From contig NZ_JAJAQH010000006.1 in NCBI RefSeq assembly GCF_020523625.1, positions 1,586,134 to 1,650,133 on the forward strand: a stretch of 64,000 nt of DNA. The letters are read 5' to 3'. Position 1 is the stretch's first letter; every line of letters starts with the position of its first letter. This document shows positions 1 through 8,735 of the stretch, piece after piece. Source of the stretch: Methylovorus menthalis. Lineage in GTDB: Bacteria; Pseudomonadota; Gammaproteobacteria; Burkholderiales; Methylophilaceae. Position numbers and translations under genes: made by a program. The notes under the pieces are model-generated. The model had not been told where the DNA came from. It worked only from the letters and a program-made list of their open reading frames with translations, and made no database searches.

Positions 1-1988
1 GCCAACTGTTCCATGCTGGCAGCAGTCTTTTCCAAGGAAGATGCCTGGTCCTCCGTACGGCGGCTCAAGTCAGAGTTGCCCTGCGCAATTTCCTTCGCGG
101 CCGTGTTGATCGCGTCGGCCGCTTCCTTCACCGTGCTGATCGGCGCGATGATGGTATCCAGTGTCTGGTTGAGGCCTTCGGCCACCAACTTGAAGAAGCC
201 TTCGCGACCTTCATTGCGTGCACGCTTGCTGAAGTCACCATCTGCAGCGGCTTTCACGATTTCGCCGATTTCCTGCTCGGCATGCGCTTCCGCAGTGCGA
301 TCCACCCATTGCACGGCCGTGCCCATACGCTCGCCGCTGGCACTGAAGATAGGCGATGCATTGAGCTTGAATATCTGTTCGGCTATCGTAATTTCTGCAG
401 AGTATGGACTGTGCAGATTCGCCAGCATGTTGCGCTGATGGCTCGGGTTCTTGTGATAAATGTCGAAGTTCTGACCAACAATATTGTCGGCCGAGAAGTT
501 CGGCAGTTGCTTGCGCAGATTGGCTTCTGAGCGCTTCATCAGTTCTTGTGTGAATTTGTTCATGTAGATGATGACACCATCATTGTCCGCCACCATCACA
601 CTGATTGAAGCATTATCCAGGCTGGTCTTGATCAGTTCAGCAAAGCGGGCCGCTTCACCTGCCGCCTGCAACTGACTTCGAGTTTTTTCGATAGCCTCGT
701 TAATAAAGGCTTTCTTGCCTGGCAGCTGCTCGATCGTCGCCGTCAGGTCACCCTCGCCAAACGCGCGCACCACGGCCATGGACTTCTTCTTCACATCAAT
801 ATGGCCGCCAACCATGGTATTCACGCCATTGGCCATCTCGGCATAGGCACCCTGGTATTTGCTGACATCCATGCGCACATCAATATCACCCGCATCGTGC
901 TCTTGCGACATGTGATTCATGTCGGCAATAAAGCCCTTGATGTTGCTACGCACTTTTTCAATGGTGTCGTTGATAAACGCCTTCTTGCCGGGGAATTTTT
1001 CCAGTGGTGCATCAAAATTACCGGCACCAAAGCCTTCAACCGTCGCCATGGTCTGGCGCATCATGGCAACATGGCCACCGACCATGCCATTGACGCCCAT
1101 CGCCACATCGCGGAATAGGCCTTCAAACAAGTCAGCCTTCAAGGTCTCGTCAATGTCGCCCTTTTCATGTGCGGCACTCACGAAATTAAGCGAATCGGTC
1201 AGCCCTTGCAGGGTTTTTTGCAGACGACGCATGGAATAGACCACGCTGACTTTGTCATCCTCGGCAACGGCGATTTTTTGTGTCAGGTCGCCAGCTGCAA
1301 ATTTCTTGCTCATTTCGGCCAGTTCACCTGGTTCTTGTCCAAGCTGCCGCATGATGGCACGAAGCATGAACACGCCGATGACAATGATCACCAGAGTTAC
1401 CAATATAGCCACAATGGAATTGATGACAGTGGCACTGTGACGGACAGTCACAGCTTCTTCTGACGAGGCCGACCCCAAGGTCATGTTCAACTTGAAATGC
1501 TCTTCGATATGCGCGGTAAGATCGCGCGCAACATCATCTGCCTGCGCTTTCAGCGCGGCAGCAGCTTGATCGCGCTCACCAGCCCGTGAGAGGCTCAGTA
1601 CATTTTGCAATAACTGCTGATACTTGTCCCAATCCGCCTTGGTTTTTTCATACATCTGGCGGTCTTCATCGTTGCTGATGAAATTATCGCCATATGCTTT
1701 CAGCTCTTTATCAAGGCTGGCCTTGAGCTCCTGCAAGCGCTTGTCATCCTTGGCGATGTCCGCAGGGTCGGTATCCAGAATATGGCGCAGGACGACAATG
1801 CGGTAACGCTGAAAATATTCCTGAACCAGGCCCAGACTTGCGACGCTCGGGGTTGTCATGGTATTGCCATAGTTGGCTTTGTCAAAGACGCGCCCAGTCT
1901 GAACATAACCGATGGCTACCACGATCAGCAGACCGATTACTGCAGCAGTAATCAACAGCTTGATACGATTTGCGACAGTCATTTTCAT
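1..1988 (-). CDS. Methyl-accepting chemotaxis protein with HAMP, HAMP-like repeats and PAS (3' end outside window)
   Basis: This is a membrane chemoreceptor that would feed the adjacent CheA/CheW. The frame is open from the start codon to the left edge, about 662 residues. It has a membrane segment at roughly residues 8-28, a periplasmic helical region, a second membrane segment near 184-210, and a HAMP domain after it. Two related modules of about 50 residues follow (about 299-345 and 389-432), each with MVGGH followed by PGKKAFIN. A PAS domain lies at about 432-552. The start of the signalling domain (QGNSDLSRRTEDQASSLE) is then cut by the window edge. I chose ATG 1988 because GAGGAG lies 10 nt upstream; in-frame ATGs at 1997 and 1982 fit the ribosome site worse. 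The PAS domain suggests cytoplasmic or redox sensing. The ligand is unknown. Confidence 0.93.
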   Translation of the reverse strand, partial: MKMTVANRIKLLITAAVIGLLIVVAIGYVQTGRVFDKANYGNTMTTPSVASLGLVQEYFQRYRIVVLRHILDTDPADIAKDDKRLQELKASLDKELKAYGDNFISNDEDRQMYEKTKADWDKYQQLLQNVLSLSRAGERDQAAAALKAQADDVARDLTAHIEEHFKLNMTLGSASSEEAVTVRHSATVINSIVAILVTLVIIVIGVFMLRAIMRQLGQEPGELAEMSKKFAAGDLTQKIAVAEDDKVSVVYSMRRLQKTLQGLTDSLNFVSAAHEKGDIDETLKADLFEGLFRDVAMGVNGMVGGHVAMMRQTMATVEGFGAGNFDAPLEKFPGKKAFINDTIEKVRSNIKGFIADMNHMSQEHDAGDIDVRMDVSKYQGAYAEMANGVNTMVGGHIDVKKKSMAVVRAFGEGDLTATIEQLPGKKAFINEAIEKTRSQLQAAGEAARFAELIKTSLDNASISVMVADNDGVIIYMNKFTQELMKRSEANLRKQLPNFSADNIVGQNFDIYHKNPSHQRNMLANLHSPYSAEITIAEQIFKLNASPIFSASGERMGTAVQWVDRTAEAHAEQEIGEIVKAAADGDFSKRARNEGREGFFKLVAEGLNQTLDTIIAPISTVKEAADAINTAAKEIAQGNSDLSRRTEDQASSLEKTAASMEQL

Positions 1989-2052
1989 GATGTGCATACT
2001 CCTCAAATTTATAGTTATGTGCCGGCTTGAAGCTCGGCTACGTGCATTTCAT

Positions 2053-2556
2053 TTAATGCATGGCTACGCTATCCATCAACTCCATGTCCGTACTGCTCAT
2101 CAACTGCTCAATGTCCACCAGGATGAACATTTTTTCTTCCACCGACGCCAGACCCACGATGTACTTGGTATCAATGCTGGCAACAATGTCGGGCACCGCA
2201 CGAATCTGGTTAGGCTGCAAACTCATCACGTCGGATACGCCATCCACCACCATGCCGACAATGCGGCCGTTGAGGTTAAGGATGATGACCACGGTGAATT
2301 CGTTGTACTCCACCTTGCCCAGATTGAATTTGATCCGCAAATCGACAATCGGCACAATACGGCCGCGCAGATTAACCACACCTTTGATGAACTCAGGCGT
2401 ATTGGCAATCTTGGTCACGGCGTCATAGCCACGAATTTCCTGCACCTTGAGGATTTCCAGGCCGTACTCTTCATTGCCCAGCACAAAGGTCAGAAACTCC
2501 TTGGCATTGGTAACGCCATCGTTGGTGTTGTTACCACTTTCCGTGATGCTGCTCAT
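2053..2556 (-). CDS. cheW: Chemotaxis coupling protein CheW
   Basis: CheW is the adaptor that links chemoreceptors to the CheA kinase at the inner face of the membrane. The 167-residue protein has the single SH3-like CheW domain, with the conserved stretch [15 protein letters not shown] at about residues 60-75 and the second half [22 protein letters not shown] near the C-terminus. The length is normal for the family. The first 17 residues are a polar extension. The start codon overlaps the cheA stop codon by 4 nt (ATGA), so translation is probably coupled to cheA. The chemoreceptor gene follows 64 nt downstream on the same strand. Confidence 0.97.
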   Translation of the reverse strand: MSSITESGNNTNDGVTNAKEFLTFVLGNEEYGLEILKVQEIRGYDAVTKIANTPEFIKGVVNLRGRIVPIVDLRIKFNLGKVEYNEFTVVIILNLNGRIVGMVVDGVSDVMSLQPNQIRAVPDIVASIDTKYIVGLASVEEKMFILVDIEQLMSSTDMELMDSVAMH

Positions 2557-4919
2557 TGATACACTCCTTCAGAATTATTGTTCTGGCCCATTTTGATAAT
2601 GGTGGGCACATCCAGGATGAGCGCGACCGAGCCGTCGCCCATGATGGTGGCGCCGGAAACGCCGGGCACTTTGCGGTAATTGGTTTCCAGGCTCTTGATC
2701 ACCACCTGCTGCTGACCAACCAGGCCATCGACAAACAGGGCGGCTTTTTTGCCTTCAGCCTCGATGATCACCAGCACGCCGTCTACCGGGTTGGTAATCT
2801 GGGTAGGCTGGTTGAACAGCGAATACAGCGGAATGATCGGCAGATATTCGCCGCGCACATGCACCATGAAACCGGCGCCGGTAACGGTCTTGATATCGGT
2901 GGCTTGTGGCTGCATGGTTTCCACGATCAGGTTGAGCGGCACCACGTACATGTTGTCCCCCAGCGAAACCGACATGCCATCCAGAATCGCCAGTGTCAGC
3001 GGCAGCGAAATCGACATGGTGGTGCCGTAGCCCAGCGCGGAGCGAATATCAATCACGCCGCCCATGGCGCTCACATTACGCTTCACCACATCCATGCCTA
3101 CGCCGCGGCCCGATACATCGGTCACCTGCTCGGCCGTAGAAAAGCCCGGGGCAAAAATCAGCTGCCAGACATCGCTGTCAGGCATGGTATCGCTCACGGG
3201 CAGGCCGCTCTGCTTGGCCTTACTCAGAATACGTTCACGGTTGAGGCCAGCACCGTCATCGGTCACTTCAATCACAATGTTGCCACCGCGATTGGATGCA
3301 GATAAAGACAAGCGGCCGGTTTCGTTCTTGCCGGACTGATGGCGTACATCCGGCACTTCAATGCCATGGTCAATACTGTTACGCACCAGGTGGGTCAATG
3401 GATCCACAATGCGCTCGATCAATCCCTTGTCGAGCTCGGTCGCAGCACCACTGGTCACAAACTCCACCTTCTTGCCCAGACGGGTTGCCAGGTCGCGCAC
3501 CATACGGGGGAAGCGCGAAAACACATAATCCATCGGCATCATGCGGATAGACATCACCGACTCTTGCAGATCGCGGGTATTGCGGGTGAGCTGGCCCAAG
3601 CTATTCAGCAGGTCTTCATGCGTGACCGGGTCCAGTTTGCTGATGCGCTCTTCCAGCATGGCCTGGGTAATCACCAGTTCGCCAACCAGGTTGATCAGCT
3701 GGTCAACTTTTTCAACGCCCACACGAATAGAGGTCGTTTCGACGGCGGCAGCCTTTTCCACTTCTTTTTTGGCGGCAGCTGGTTTTTTCTCGATGACCGG
3801 CGCTGGAGCGGCTTCAACAGGCTTGGCAGGTTCTGGTTCTGGCTCGGCTGCGGGGGCTGCAGGCGGTGGCGTGATCGGCTCAAAAAAGCCGAAGCCATCG
3901 CCCTCAATAAAGCCATTGGACGCAACTGCCAGATCTTCAGCAGGCGCAGCGGCTGAAGCCGACGGGGCATCCTTAATCACCAGGGTTTCGAGGTCCACCA
4001 CAAAGGAGCAGATGGATTCGATGCTGTCCTTGCTGTCTTCGGTGGTCAGCGCAAAAATGGTTTTACCGCCAGCCTTGCTGATGCTGACATCGCCCAGCAA
4101 TGCCAACTCGGATTTCAGATTTTCAGCATCTTTGTCGCTGAGTTCCGGCACTTCAATGTTGTAACGTTGCTTGCCATCGGCGGGTGCCGCAGCAGCACCT
4201 GGCGCAGCAGCGGCCGATTGCAGGGTGATCTTGATATCTTCGGGTTCAACAATAAACGCACAGATCGAGATGATGTCATCTTCGCTGTCTTCGGTCTTGA
4301 GCGAGAAGGCAACATGGCCATTGTCCAGTCGCTTGCTGCTAACGTCGCCAAGCAGACCCAGCTCACCTTCAAGATTGGCGGTGTCTTTTTCGCTCAAGGC
4401 TTTGACGTCGATATTGTAATGACGCATTTTATCCACGACCGCGGCCGGGGCTACTACGGCAGGCTTGGGGGCTGCAGGCGCAGCTGCCGAGGCAGCGGCG
4501 GCGGCCATTTCCGCGGCGGCCGATACCGGCTTGCCTTCGGAAAGGGCTTTCAGCTTGCGCTTTACCTCTTCCTGTACATCGCGGTCGACATCGGCACCGG
4601 AGCGGTGCCCTTCCAGCTGTGAATTCAACACATCCTTGGCTTCGAGAAAGGTGTCCACGTGCTCACCGGTCAGCGCCATCTCGTTCTTGCGGATCTTGTC
4701 CAGCAGGTTTTCCAGGACATGCGTGATTTCCGCCATGTCGGTCATGCCGAACGTGGCAGCACCGCCCTTGATGGAATGGGCAGCGCGGAAAATGGCATTC
4801 AGGTCTTCCGAGTCGGGATTGTCCAGATCGAGGGCGAGCAATAGATGCTCCGCCTCGGCGAGCAATTCCTCGGCTTCATCAAAGAAAGCCTGATAAAACT
4901 GACTCATATCAATCGACAT
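2553..4919 (-). CDS. cheA: Chemotaxis sensor histidine kinase CheA with duplicated P2-like domain
   Basis: CheA autophosphorylates in response to receptors and passes phosphate to CheY. The protein has 788 residues. The N-terminal HPt domain has its phosphorylation site at H48 in [13 protein letters not shown]. Two tandem modules of about 66 residues follow, starting at [10 protein letters not shown] and [10 protein letters not shown] and both containing LLGDVS and TEDS, separated by Ala/Pro-rich linkers; they resemble the response-regulator-docking P2 type. After a further Pro/Glu-rich linker come the dimerisation domain and the ATPase domain, with N box [12 protein letters not shown]1 DDGAGL and G2 [10 protein letters not shown]. 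The C-terminal CheW-like domain closes the protein. GGAG sits 7 nt before the ATG. An unusual point is the domain duplication; the kinase motifs are intact. Confidence 0.97.
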   Translation of the reverse strand: MSIDMSQFYQAFFDEAEELLAEAEHLLLALDLDNPDSEDLNAIFRAAHSIKGGAATFGMTDMAEITHVLENLLDKIRKNEMALTGEHVDTFLEAKDVLNSQLEGHRSGADVDRDVQEEVKRKLKALSEGKPVSAAAEMAAAAASAAAPAAPKPAVVAPAAVVDKMRHYNIDVKALSEKDTANLEGELGLLGDVSSKRLDNGHVAFSLKTEDSEDDIISICAFIVEPEDIKITLQSAAAAPGAAAAPADGKQRYNIEVPELSDKDAENLKSELALLGDVSISKAGGKTIFALTTEDSKDSIESICSFVVDLETLVIKDAPSASAAAPAEDLAVASNGFIEGDGFGFFEPITPPPAAPAAEPEPEPAKPVEAAPAPVIEKKPAAAKKEVEKAAAVETTSIRVGVEKVDQLINLVGELVITQAMLEERISKLDPVTHEDLLNSLGQLTRNTRDLQESVMSIRMMPMDYVFSRFPRMVRDLATRLGKKVEFVTSGAATELDKGLIERIVDPLTHLVRNSIDHGIEVPDVRHQSGKNETGRLSLSASNRGGNIVIEVTDDGAGLNRERILSKAKQSGLPVSDTMPDSDVWQLIFAPGFSTAEQVTDVSGRGVGMDVVKRNVSAMGGVIDIRSALGYGTTMSISLPLTLAILDGMSVSLGDNMYVVPLNLIVETMQPQATDIKTVTGAGFMVHVRGEYLPIIPLYSLFNQPTQITNPVDGVLVIIEAEGKKAALFVDGLVGQQQVVIKSLETNYRKVPGVSGATIMGDGSVALILDVPTIIKMGQNNNSEGVYQ

Positions 4920-4992
4920 TTGCTGACTCCATTTTTGCTTGCCTGCATTGCATCATGCGGTGGGCATATTCATTAGGTCGAAAAAAGAGGTA

Positions 4993-5358
4993 TTAACCGA
5001 TTACTTTTTGTACTACATCGATCAAGCGCTTGGGATCAAACGGCTTGACCAACCAGCCATTGGCACCGGCAGCACGGCCTTTTGCCTTCATCTCATCGCT
5101 GGATTCGGTGGTCAACATCAGGATAGGCACCTTCTGATAGCTGCTCATGCCGCGCAGGGATTTGATCAGCGTCAGCCCATCCATGTTGGGCATGTTCTGG
5201 TCGGTGAGCACCAGATCCACCACCTGGTCGCGCGCCTTGTTCAACCCGTCCTGGCCATCCACGGCTTGCACGACCTGATAACCAGCCGCCGTCAGACTAA
5301 ACGCCACCATCTGGCGTAAAGACCCCGAATCATCGACTGCTAGAATTGTTTTTGCCAT
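4993..5358 (-). CDS. cheY: Chemotaxis response regulator CheY
   Basis: Single-domain receiver that carries the signal from CheA to the flagellar switch protein FliM. The acid pocket (ILAVDDSG), the phosphoacceptor aspartate in LTDQNMP (Asp53 from the chosen start), the Thr of MLTTES and the Lys of VKPFD are all present. The size, 121 residues, is typical. Two in-frame ATGs lie at 5364 and 5358. I prefer the second because the purine stretch AAGCGAG lies about 7 nt before it but only 1 nt before the first. It sits between cheA and a CheZ-like gene on the same strand. The 73-nt gap to cheA shows no clear terminator. Confidence 0.97.
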   Translation of the reverse strand: MAKTILAVDDSGSLRQMVAFSLTAAGYQVVQAVDGQDGLNKARDQVVDLVLTDQNMPNMDGLTLIKSLRGMSSYQKVPILMLTTESSDEMKAKGRAAGANGWLVKPFDPKRLIDVVQKVIG

Positions 5359-5430
5359 TTTCATACTCGCTTGTTAATTAAATTTCTACACATGAACTGC
5401 TCTATACCATGAGTCTGCCGACCTCAATCC

Positions 5431-5979
5431 TCAGAACAACTCAATTTCTCCACTTCCCATATGGTGCTGGTCTACGGCTTTGCGCAACCCGCCTGACAGC
5501 TCAACGCTGCGGCTATTCAGGCTTTGATTCATTTCCTGCAAAAGACGGGCGATTTCCTGGTGCTCCTGCTCGCTATCCATGCTGTCGCCATGCGTGGCCA
5601 GCGCGCTCAATAGCTCCTTGAGCCCGTTGACGCGCTTGATGGTCCTGGCAATAAGTTGACTGGTTAAATCCTGGAATTGCAGCCCGGTAACGGCTGTATT
5701 GACTTCTTTGGCGATGTGCTCGCGATACTGAAGCAGCTTTTGCTGCTGCTCCGCGGGGAGTTGGGTTTGTTGCAGCAGGAGATCCAGCTCCTGCTGCTGG
5801 GCCGTGACGGCCTCATGGACGGACATGAAACAGGCGCCGAGCTTCTCAATCGCCTCACTCAGGAGGTAAGTGGTCTGCATCAGATCGGCTTCGACTTCAA
5901 GCAGATGCTGTGTCCCATGGTCGGACACGCCTGCCAACAACTGTCTCAGCTCTTCTACTGGTATTGTCTCCGACTGCAT
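5431..5979 (-). CDS. cheZ: CheZ-like chemotaxis phosphatase
   Basis: The likely role is to dephosphorylate CheY-P. The protein has 182 residues from the chosen start and is almost wholly helical, as expected for the CheZ four-helix bundle. The stretch GLQFQDLTSQLIARTIKRV matches the CheZ active-site helix, in which Asp and Gln four positions apart (DLTSQ) act on CheY-P. The acidic C-terminal tail ends in GEIELF and could be the CheY-binding peptide, although the classical tail is closer to DDLLASLGF. The location just upstream of cheY supports the call. AAGGA lies 10 nt before ATG 5979; the earlier ATG at 5997 lacks a ribosome site. It is shorter than the enteric protein (214 residues), so I call it CheZ-like. 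Confidence 0.72.
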   Translation of the reverse strand: MQSETIPVEELRQLLAGVSDHGTQHLLEVEADLMQTTYLLSEAIEKLGACFMSVHEAVTAQQQELDLLLQQTQLPAEQQQKLLQYREHIAKEVNTAVTGLQFQDLTSQLIARTIKRVNGLKELLSALATHGDSMDSEQEHQEIARLLQEMNQSLNSRSVELSGGLRKAVDQHHMGSGEIELF

Positions 5980-6043
5980 ATTCCCATCATCCTTCATTTT
6001 TATTCGCCGTATTCAGTACCAGTACGGTCGTTGTTCTATGTTT

Positions 6044-6976
6044 TCATTGACCAGTCGCCGCTTTCTGGACTTCACTGGCGGCGTTATCCGACGGTACATT
6101 AACCGTCGCGCCTTCATCCTTCACCGCGTCTTCCTCGGCCTTCTTGTTCATGATGATGATGCTGATACGGCGGTTTACCGGATTCAACGGGTTTTCCTTG
6201 TCAAACAAGGATGCCGATGACAGCCCGACCACACGCAACAGCTTGGACTCATCCATTCCCCCTGCCACCAGCTCGCGTCGCGAAGCATTGGCGCGGTCAG
6301 AAGAAAGTTCCCAATTGCTGTAGCCTTTATCCCCTGTCGGGTAAGGCACAGCATCGGTATGTCCTGACAAGCTGATCTTGTTTGGCACATCATTCAGCAT
6401 GCTGCCTATCTCATGCAAAATCTGCTTGGCGTAAGGCTGCAGCTCGGCTTTTGAAGAAGCAAACATCGGCCGGTTCTGCTCATCCACGATCTGGATACGC
6501 AAGCCTTCTGACGTAATATCGATCAGTAATTGCTTCTTGAACTTGCTCAAGGTCGCGCTGGCATCAATCGCCTCTTCAATCTTGAGTTTCAATTCAGCCA
6601 GCTTTGCCTGTTCTGCCTTCTCCAGAGCAGTCTTCGCATCTTTTATATCGACCTCTTTTTGCTTTCCTTTAGGCCCATCGACAGGTTTTACCTGCGCTTG
6701 CTTTTTGGTGAGGTCTTTACCGCCGCCTTTTAGCACCGAATCACTGGCCGCGACCGAAGGCCCGCCTTGCAATGCCACCTTGAGCGGCATCTTGAAATAT
6801 TCGGAAATACCTTCCAGCGTAGCCTTGGAGGTGGACCCCAACAGCCACATCAGCAGAAAGAACGCCATCATGGCGGTCACGAAGTCAGCATAGGCAATTT
6901 TCCATGCGCCCCCATGGTGGCCACCGGCCACCTTTTTAATGCGTTTAACAATGATCGGTTTGGTATCTTCTGCCAC
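6044..6976 (-). CDS. motB: Flagellar stator protein MotB
   Basis: MotB is the peptidoglycan-anchoring half of the proton-driven MotAB stator. The 310-residue protein has one membrane segment near residues 28-48 with the proton-carrying aspartate D31 in YADFVTAMMAFFLLMW. A Lys/Glu-rich periplasmic linker follows, then an OmpA-like peptidoglycan-binding domain (SLSGHTDAVPYPTGDKGYSN and SSDRANASRRELV) at about residues 150-280, and a polar tail. The gene lies 25 nt downstream of motA and just upstream of the cheZ-like gene. A second stator pair, MotCD, is encoded at 21702-23393. Confidence 0.98.
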   Translation of the reverse strand: MAEDTKPIIVKRIKKVAGGHHGGAWKIAYADFVTAMMAFFLLMWLLGSTSKATLEGISEYFKMPLKVALQGGPSVAASDSVLKGGGKDLTKKQAQVKPVDGPKGKQKEVDIKDAKTALEKAEQAKLAELKLKIEEAIDASATLSKFKKQLLIDITSEGLRIQIVDEQNRPMFASSKAELQPYAKQILHEIGSMLNDVPNKISLSGHTDAVPYPTGDKGYSNWELSSDRANASRRELVAGGMDESKLLRVVGLSSASLFDKENPLNPVNRRISIIIMNKKAEEDAVKDEGATVNVPSDNAASEVQKAATGQ

Positions 6977-7001
6977 GACAGACTCCGCTTACGCTATGGG
7001 C

Positions 7002-7862
7002 TTATTTGGACTTGGCTTGCTTGACGTGCTCTTCAAGCTCGGTGAAGCCAGGGCGTTCGGTGGAGTAAAGCACCTTGCGGCCAAACTCGACGGCAATAGC
7101 CGGGGCATAGCCGTTAAGACTGGCAAGCAGTGTTGCCTTCACGGTCTGGTACATCTTGGTGGATTCATCCAGCTTTTGCTCCAGCAGGCTGGAAAGCGGG
7201 CCCACGAAGCCATACGCCAGCAGAATCCCGAGGAAGGTACCCACCAGCGCGTGGGCAATCAGAATGCCCAGTTCGGCAGGTGGCAAAGCCACGTTTTCCA
7301 TGGTGTGCACCACGCCCATCACCGCCGCCACAATACCAAACGCCGGCAAACCATCGCCCAGACGGGCGATACAGTGCACCGGAACGTGGCCTTCCTGGTG
7401 GTGGGTCTCGATTTCGTTATCCATGAGGTTTTCCACCTGGAACGCATCCATGTTGCCGGAGATCATCAGGCGCAAATAATCGGTAATGAATTCCATCAGG
7501 TGGTGATCCGCCTGCAAGGCGGGATATTTACTGAAGAGCGGGCTGCTCTCCGGATTTTCAACGTCGTTTTCAATCGACATCATGCCGTCTTTGCGAATCT
7601 TGCTGAGAATCTCGAACAGCAAGGCCAGCAAATCCATGTACAGCGCCTTCGTGAATTTGGAACCTTTGAACAGGGATGGCAGCGCACCCAGCGTCGCTTT
7701 CAGTGCCTTGGCGTTGTTACCAACAATAAACGCCCCGATCGCGCCACCAAAAATCATCAATACTTCAAGGGGTTGCCACAAAGCCCCCAAATGCCCCCCT
7801 GCCAGCGCGTATCCCCCGAACACGGCCGCCAGGACCACAACATACCCTACGATTACTAGCAC
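7002..7862 (-). CDS. motA: Flagellar stator protein MotA
   Basis: MotA is the membrane half of the MotAB stator. It has 286 residues, the usual length, with four predicted membrane segments, two near the N-terminus and two after residue 170, and a large cytoplasmic loop. The loop contains LSKIRKDGMMSIE, which holds the rotor-interacting charged residues, and GDGLPAFGIVAAVMG, which contains the functional proline at the start of TM3. The start codon is GTG at 7862, preceded 7 nt upstream by a run of six G; the N-terminus aligns with that of enteric MotA. It is the first gene of the leftward mot-che run. The fec-type genes diverge from it. Confidence 0.98.
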   Translation of the reverse strand: MLVIVGYVVVLAAVFGGYALAGGHLGALWQPLEVLMIFGGAIGAFIVGNNAKALKATLGALPSLFKGSKFTKALYMDLLALLFEILSKIRKDGMMSIENDVENPESSPLFSKYPALQADHHLMEFITDYLRLMISGNMDAFQVENLMDNEIETHHQEGHVPVHCIARLGDGLPAFGIVAAVMGVVHTMENVALPPAELGILIAHALVGTFLGILLAYGFVGPLSSLLEQKLDESTKMYQTVKATLLASLNGYAPAIAVEFGRKVLYSTERPGFTELEEHVKQAKSK

Positions 7863-8097
7863 TTTTAAACCCCCCGATTAAAAAACAGCGTCTATCGCCT
7901 GTGATGCATGCCACATATTAAGCCATTCCCCTAAGCTTAGCAGGGTATTGTTATCCACCAAACGTCGATCAACTTGTGTTTTCCATTTTATATTGCAATA
8001 AATAACGCCCGGTAAAATTCTTGTGATCAAGCCGCTTGCAGAGGATTTACCAACCAAATATTGCAAAAAGCAATACCTTGCATCGTCCCACACGGAG

Positions 8098-8126
8098 TTG
8101 CAAGCCAGTGCGTGTTCGGCAATAAT
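8098..8126 (+). promoter_or_regulatory. Probable sigma-70 type promoter of the fecI-type operon
   Basis: TTGCAA (8098-8103) is followed after exactly 17 nt by AATAAT (8121-8126). The pair lies directly upstream of the Fur-box match and about 35 nt before the chosen start of the sigma-factor gene. Spacing and position fit a vegetative promoter shut by Fur under iron-replete conditions. No experimental support is available from sequence alone. Confidence 0.5.
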
Positions 8127-8141
8127 TGATATTAATTCTCA
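8127..8141 (+). promoter_or_regulatory. Fur-box match upstream of the fecI-type sigma factor gene
   Basis: TGATATT-A-ATTCTCA matches the 7-1-7 Fur consensus TGATAAT-N-ATTATCA at 12 of 14 positions. It lies immediately downstream of the proposed -10 element, where a bound repressor would block initiation. Iron control is the usual mode for FecI/FecR/receptor units, so the match and its context agree. Confidence 0.68.
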
Positions 8142-8161
8142 TTTGCTATCCACACCCCCGC

Positions 8162-8707
8162 TTGAGCCATTCCGATTTATCCTCGCTGGAACATCTATAT
8201 CACCATCATCATGGCTGGTTGCTGGGATGGTTGCGTCGCCGTCTGGGCAATGGCGCCGATGCCGCAGACCTGGCGCACGATACCTTCGTCCGGCTGATCA
8301 GCGGTCGCGCACAATGGCGTTTTGACAGCATGCCCGAGGCCCGGGCCTATCTTCGCACCACGGCCCAGCATCTATGCATCAACCTGTGGCGCCGCCGCGA
8401 GATCGAGGAGGCGTGGCTGGAAACCCTGGCGGCCATGCCTGCCGCCCATCACCCTTCTGCCGAACGCCAGGCCATGGTGATGCAGGCATTAGAAGAAGTC
8501 ATCACCATGCTCGGTCATTTGTCCCCCAAAGCCGCTCGCGCTTTCACGCTCGCCGTTGTCTGCGACATGACCGACGACGAAGTCGGCCTGGCGCTGGGCG
8601 TGTCTGGCCGCATGGTGCGCAAATACGTGGCACAAGCGATGCTGGGATGCCTAACCCTGCGCGCGCAGCAGACCATGCGCGAGTTGAGCAGCGAGCCTGC
8701 AGGCTGA
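8162..8707 (+). CDS. FecI-type ECF sigma factor (iron-starvation sigma)
   Basis: ECF sigma factors of this type transcribe a siderophore receptor gene when released by their FecR partner. The protein has about 181 residues. Region 2 is seen in DLAHDTFVRLIS near residue 32 and in RAYLRTTAQHLCINLWRRR, and region 4 in DDEVGLALGVSGRMVRKYVAQAML close to the C-terminus. The frame is open from TTG 8126, but that codon abuts the Fur box. I therefore chose TTG 8162, giving MSHSDLSSLEHLY, which matches the usual family N-terminus; no strong ribosome site precedes either. fecR and the receptor gene follow on the same strand. Confidence 0.9.
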   Translation: MSHSDLSSLEHLYHHHHGWLLGWLRRRLGNGADAADLAHDTFVRLISGRAQWRFDSMPEARAYLRTTAQHLCINLWRRREIEEAWLETLAAMPAAHHPSAERQAMVMQALEEVITMLGHLSPKAARAFTLAVVCDMTDDEVGLALGVSGRMVRKYVAQAMLGCLTLRAQQTMRELSSEPAG

Positions 8708-8735
8708 TGTGCTTGTTACCCGCCAAGCGTCACCC

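Larger units (their letters stand above)
7863..8161. other. Intergenic region between divergent motA and fecI-type genes
   Basis: About 300 bp with no convincing gene. It holds the promoter and Fur-box match listed separately. It also has two copies of a small palindrome made of TATTGC and GCAATA: an uninterrupted one at 7991-8000 and one with an AAAAA spacer at 8059-8075. The motA promoter must lie in the left half. A GGCGATAG sequence on the minus strand at about 7892-7899 resembles a sigma-28 -10 element but has no good -35 partner. Confidence 0.6.

Noticed and set aside
7892-7920. Sigma-28 promoter for motA (GGCGATAG on the minus strand)
   Set aside because: The -35 side (TAATATGT) is a poor match and the spacing is off, unlike the three good sites elsewhere.
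7878-8093. 71-codon open frame on the minus strand upstream of motA
   Set aside because: No recognisable domain or ribosome site, and it overlaps the promoter region of the fecI-type operon.
8126-8164. TTG 8126 as start of the FecI-type sigma factor
   Set aside because: It abuts the Fur-box match and would add a hydrophobic extension not usual in the family; TTG 8162 fits better, though its ribosome site is weak.
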